NCBI RefSeq assembly: GCF_032884065.1
Contig: NC_088871.1
Coordinates: 50,674,162 to 50,738,161, forward strand
Direction of reading: 5' to 3'
DNA length: 64,000 nt
Source of the DNA: Artemia franciscana
Lineage: Eukaryota; Arthropoda; Branchiopoda; Anostraca; Artemiidae
The translations under genes and the position numbers were made by a program. This document shows, one piece after another, positions 64,000 through 64,000 of this stretch (the first letter of the stretch is position 1; every line of letters starts with the position of its first letter). Below the pieces are notes generated by a model. The model made no database searches and was not told the DNA's origin. It saw only the letters and a program-made list of their open reading frames with translations.

Positions 64000-64000
64000 A

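Larger units (their letters stand above)
62395..64000 (-). mobile_element. Helitron, 3' part (helicase C-terminus to 3' end)
   Basis: The minus strand carries the end of a Helitron helicase frame, then about 560 bp of non-coding tail, then a perfect hairpin with 13-bp stem GTTGGGGTGGCGC and 3-nt loop (62401-62429). Two bases later comes CTAG (62398-62395), and the next base outward is T. A hairpin, CTRR end and insertion before T are the canonical Helitron 3' terminus. A second GC hairpin (GGGGCGC-TTC-GCGCCCC) lies just inside. The 5' end is beyond the window. Confidence 0.9.

Overview
The window is nuclear DNA from an animal. It is AT-rich, has long introns with GT/GC-AG splice sites, and is packed with transposon remnants of many classes. 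The single host gene encodes an arthropod-like ZNFX1 helicase. The repeat style suggests a crustacean, possibly brine shrimp-like, but that is an impression from memory and not something the sequence proves.

Region by region: 1-28.7 kb contains no gene I can support. It holds a large inverted repeat (arms 1-1285 and 2036-3510), several long copies of a non-coding repeat I call family A (about 280-bp monomers with G-runs, a terminal hairpin and an AGCTCTT-rich other end), a tRNA-Lys pseudogene, two inverted-repeat elements, a broken non-LTR retrotransposon on the minus strand (about 13.5-15.6 kb), a tRNA-derived SINE, degenerate tandem repeats (16.4-21.7 kb), and two copies of a second non-coding family, E, each carrying a 100-bp foldback.

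From 28.7 kb to beyond the right edge lies one plus-strand gene. Seven coding exons (28716-30710, 37486-37660, 41391-41616, 43477-43814, 49308-49391, 50981-51252, 58735-58878) join in frame to 1078 codons of a ZNFX1-type SF1 RNA helicase. The last helicase motifs and the NFX1-type zinc fingers are not in the window. Intron 4 is a GC-AG intron. Intron 5 carries a tandem repeat that captured a piece of exon 4.

The introns hold family A (31.3-34.3, 44.3-46.5, 54.5-56.4 kb), family E (37.9-39.5 kb), non-LTR retrotransposon wrecks (35.4-36.8 and 52.1-54.2 kb), SINEs and a 73-nt poly(A) tract. Downstream of exon 7 are a piggyBac element with both TIRs and TTAA sites (59245-60904), a SINE with a 12-bp target duplication, and the 3' part of a Helitron (62395-64000, minus strand) encoding the C-terminal Pif1-like helicase and ending in a 13-bp-stem hairpin plus CTAG.

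The most notable observations are the shared termini of families A and E (8-bp stem, 4-nt loop hairpin plus subterminal inverted repeat), which suggest Helentron-type non-autonomous elements; the exon-4 fragment amplified inside intron 5; the megapalindrome at the left edge; and self-complementary repeats that would be transcribed inside a gene whose relatives act in dsRNA and small-RNA pathways.
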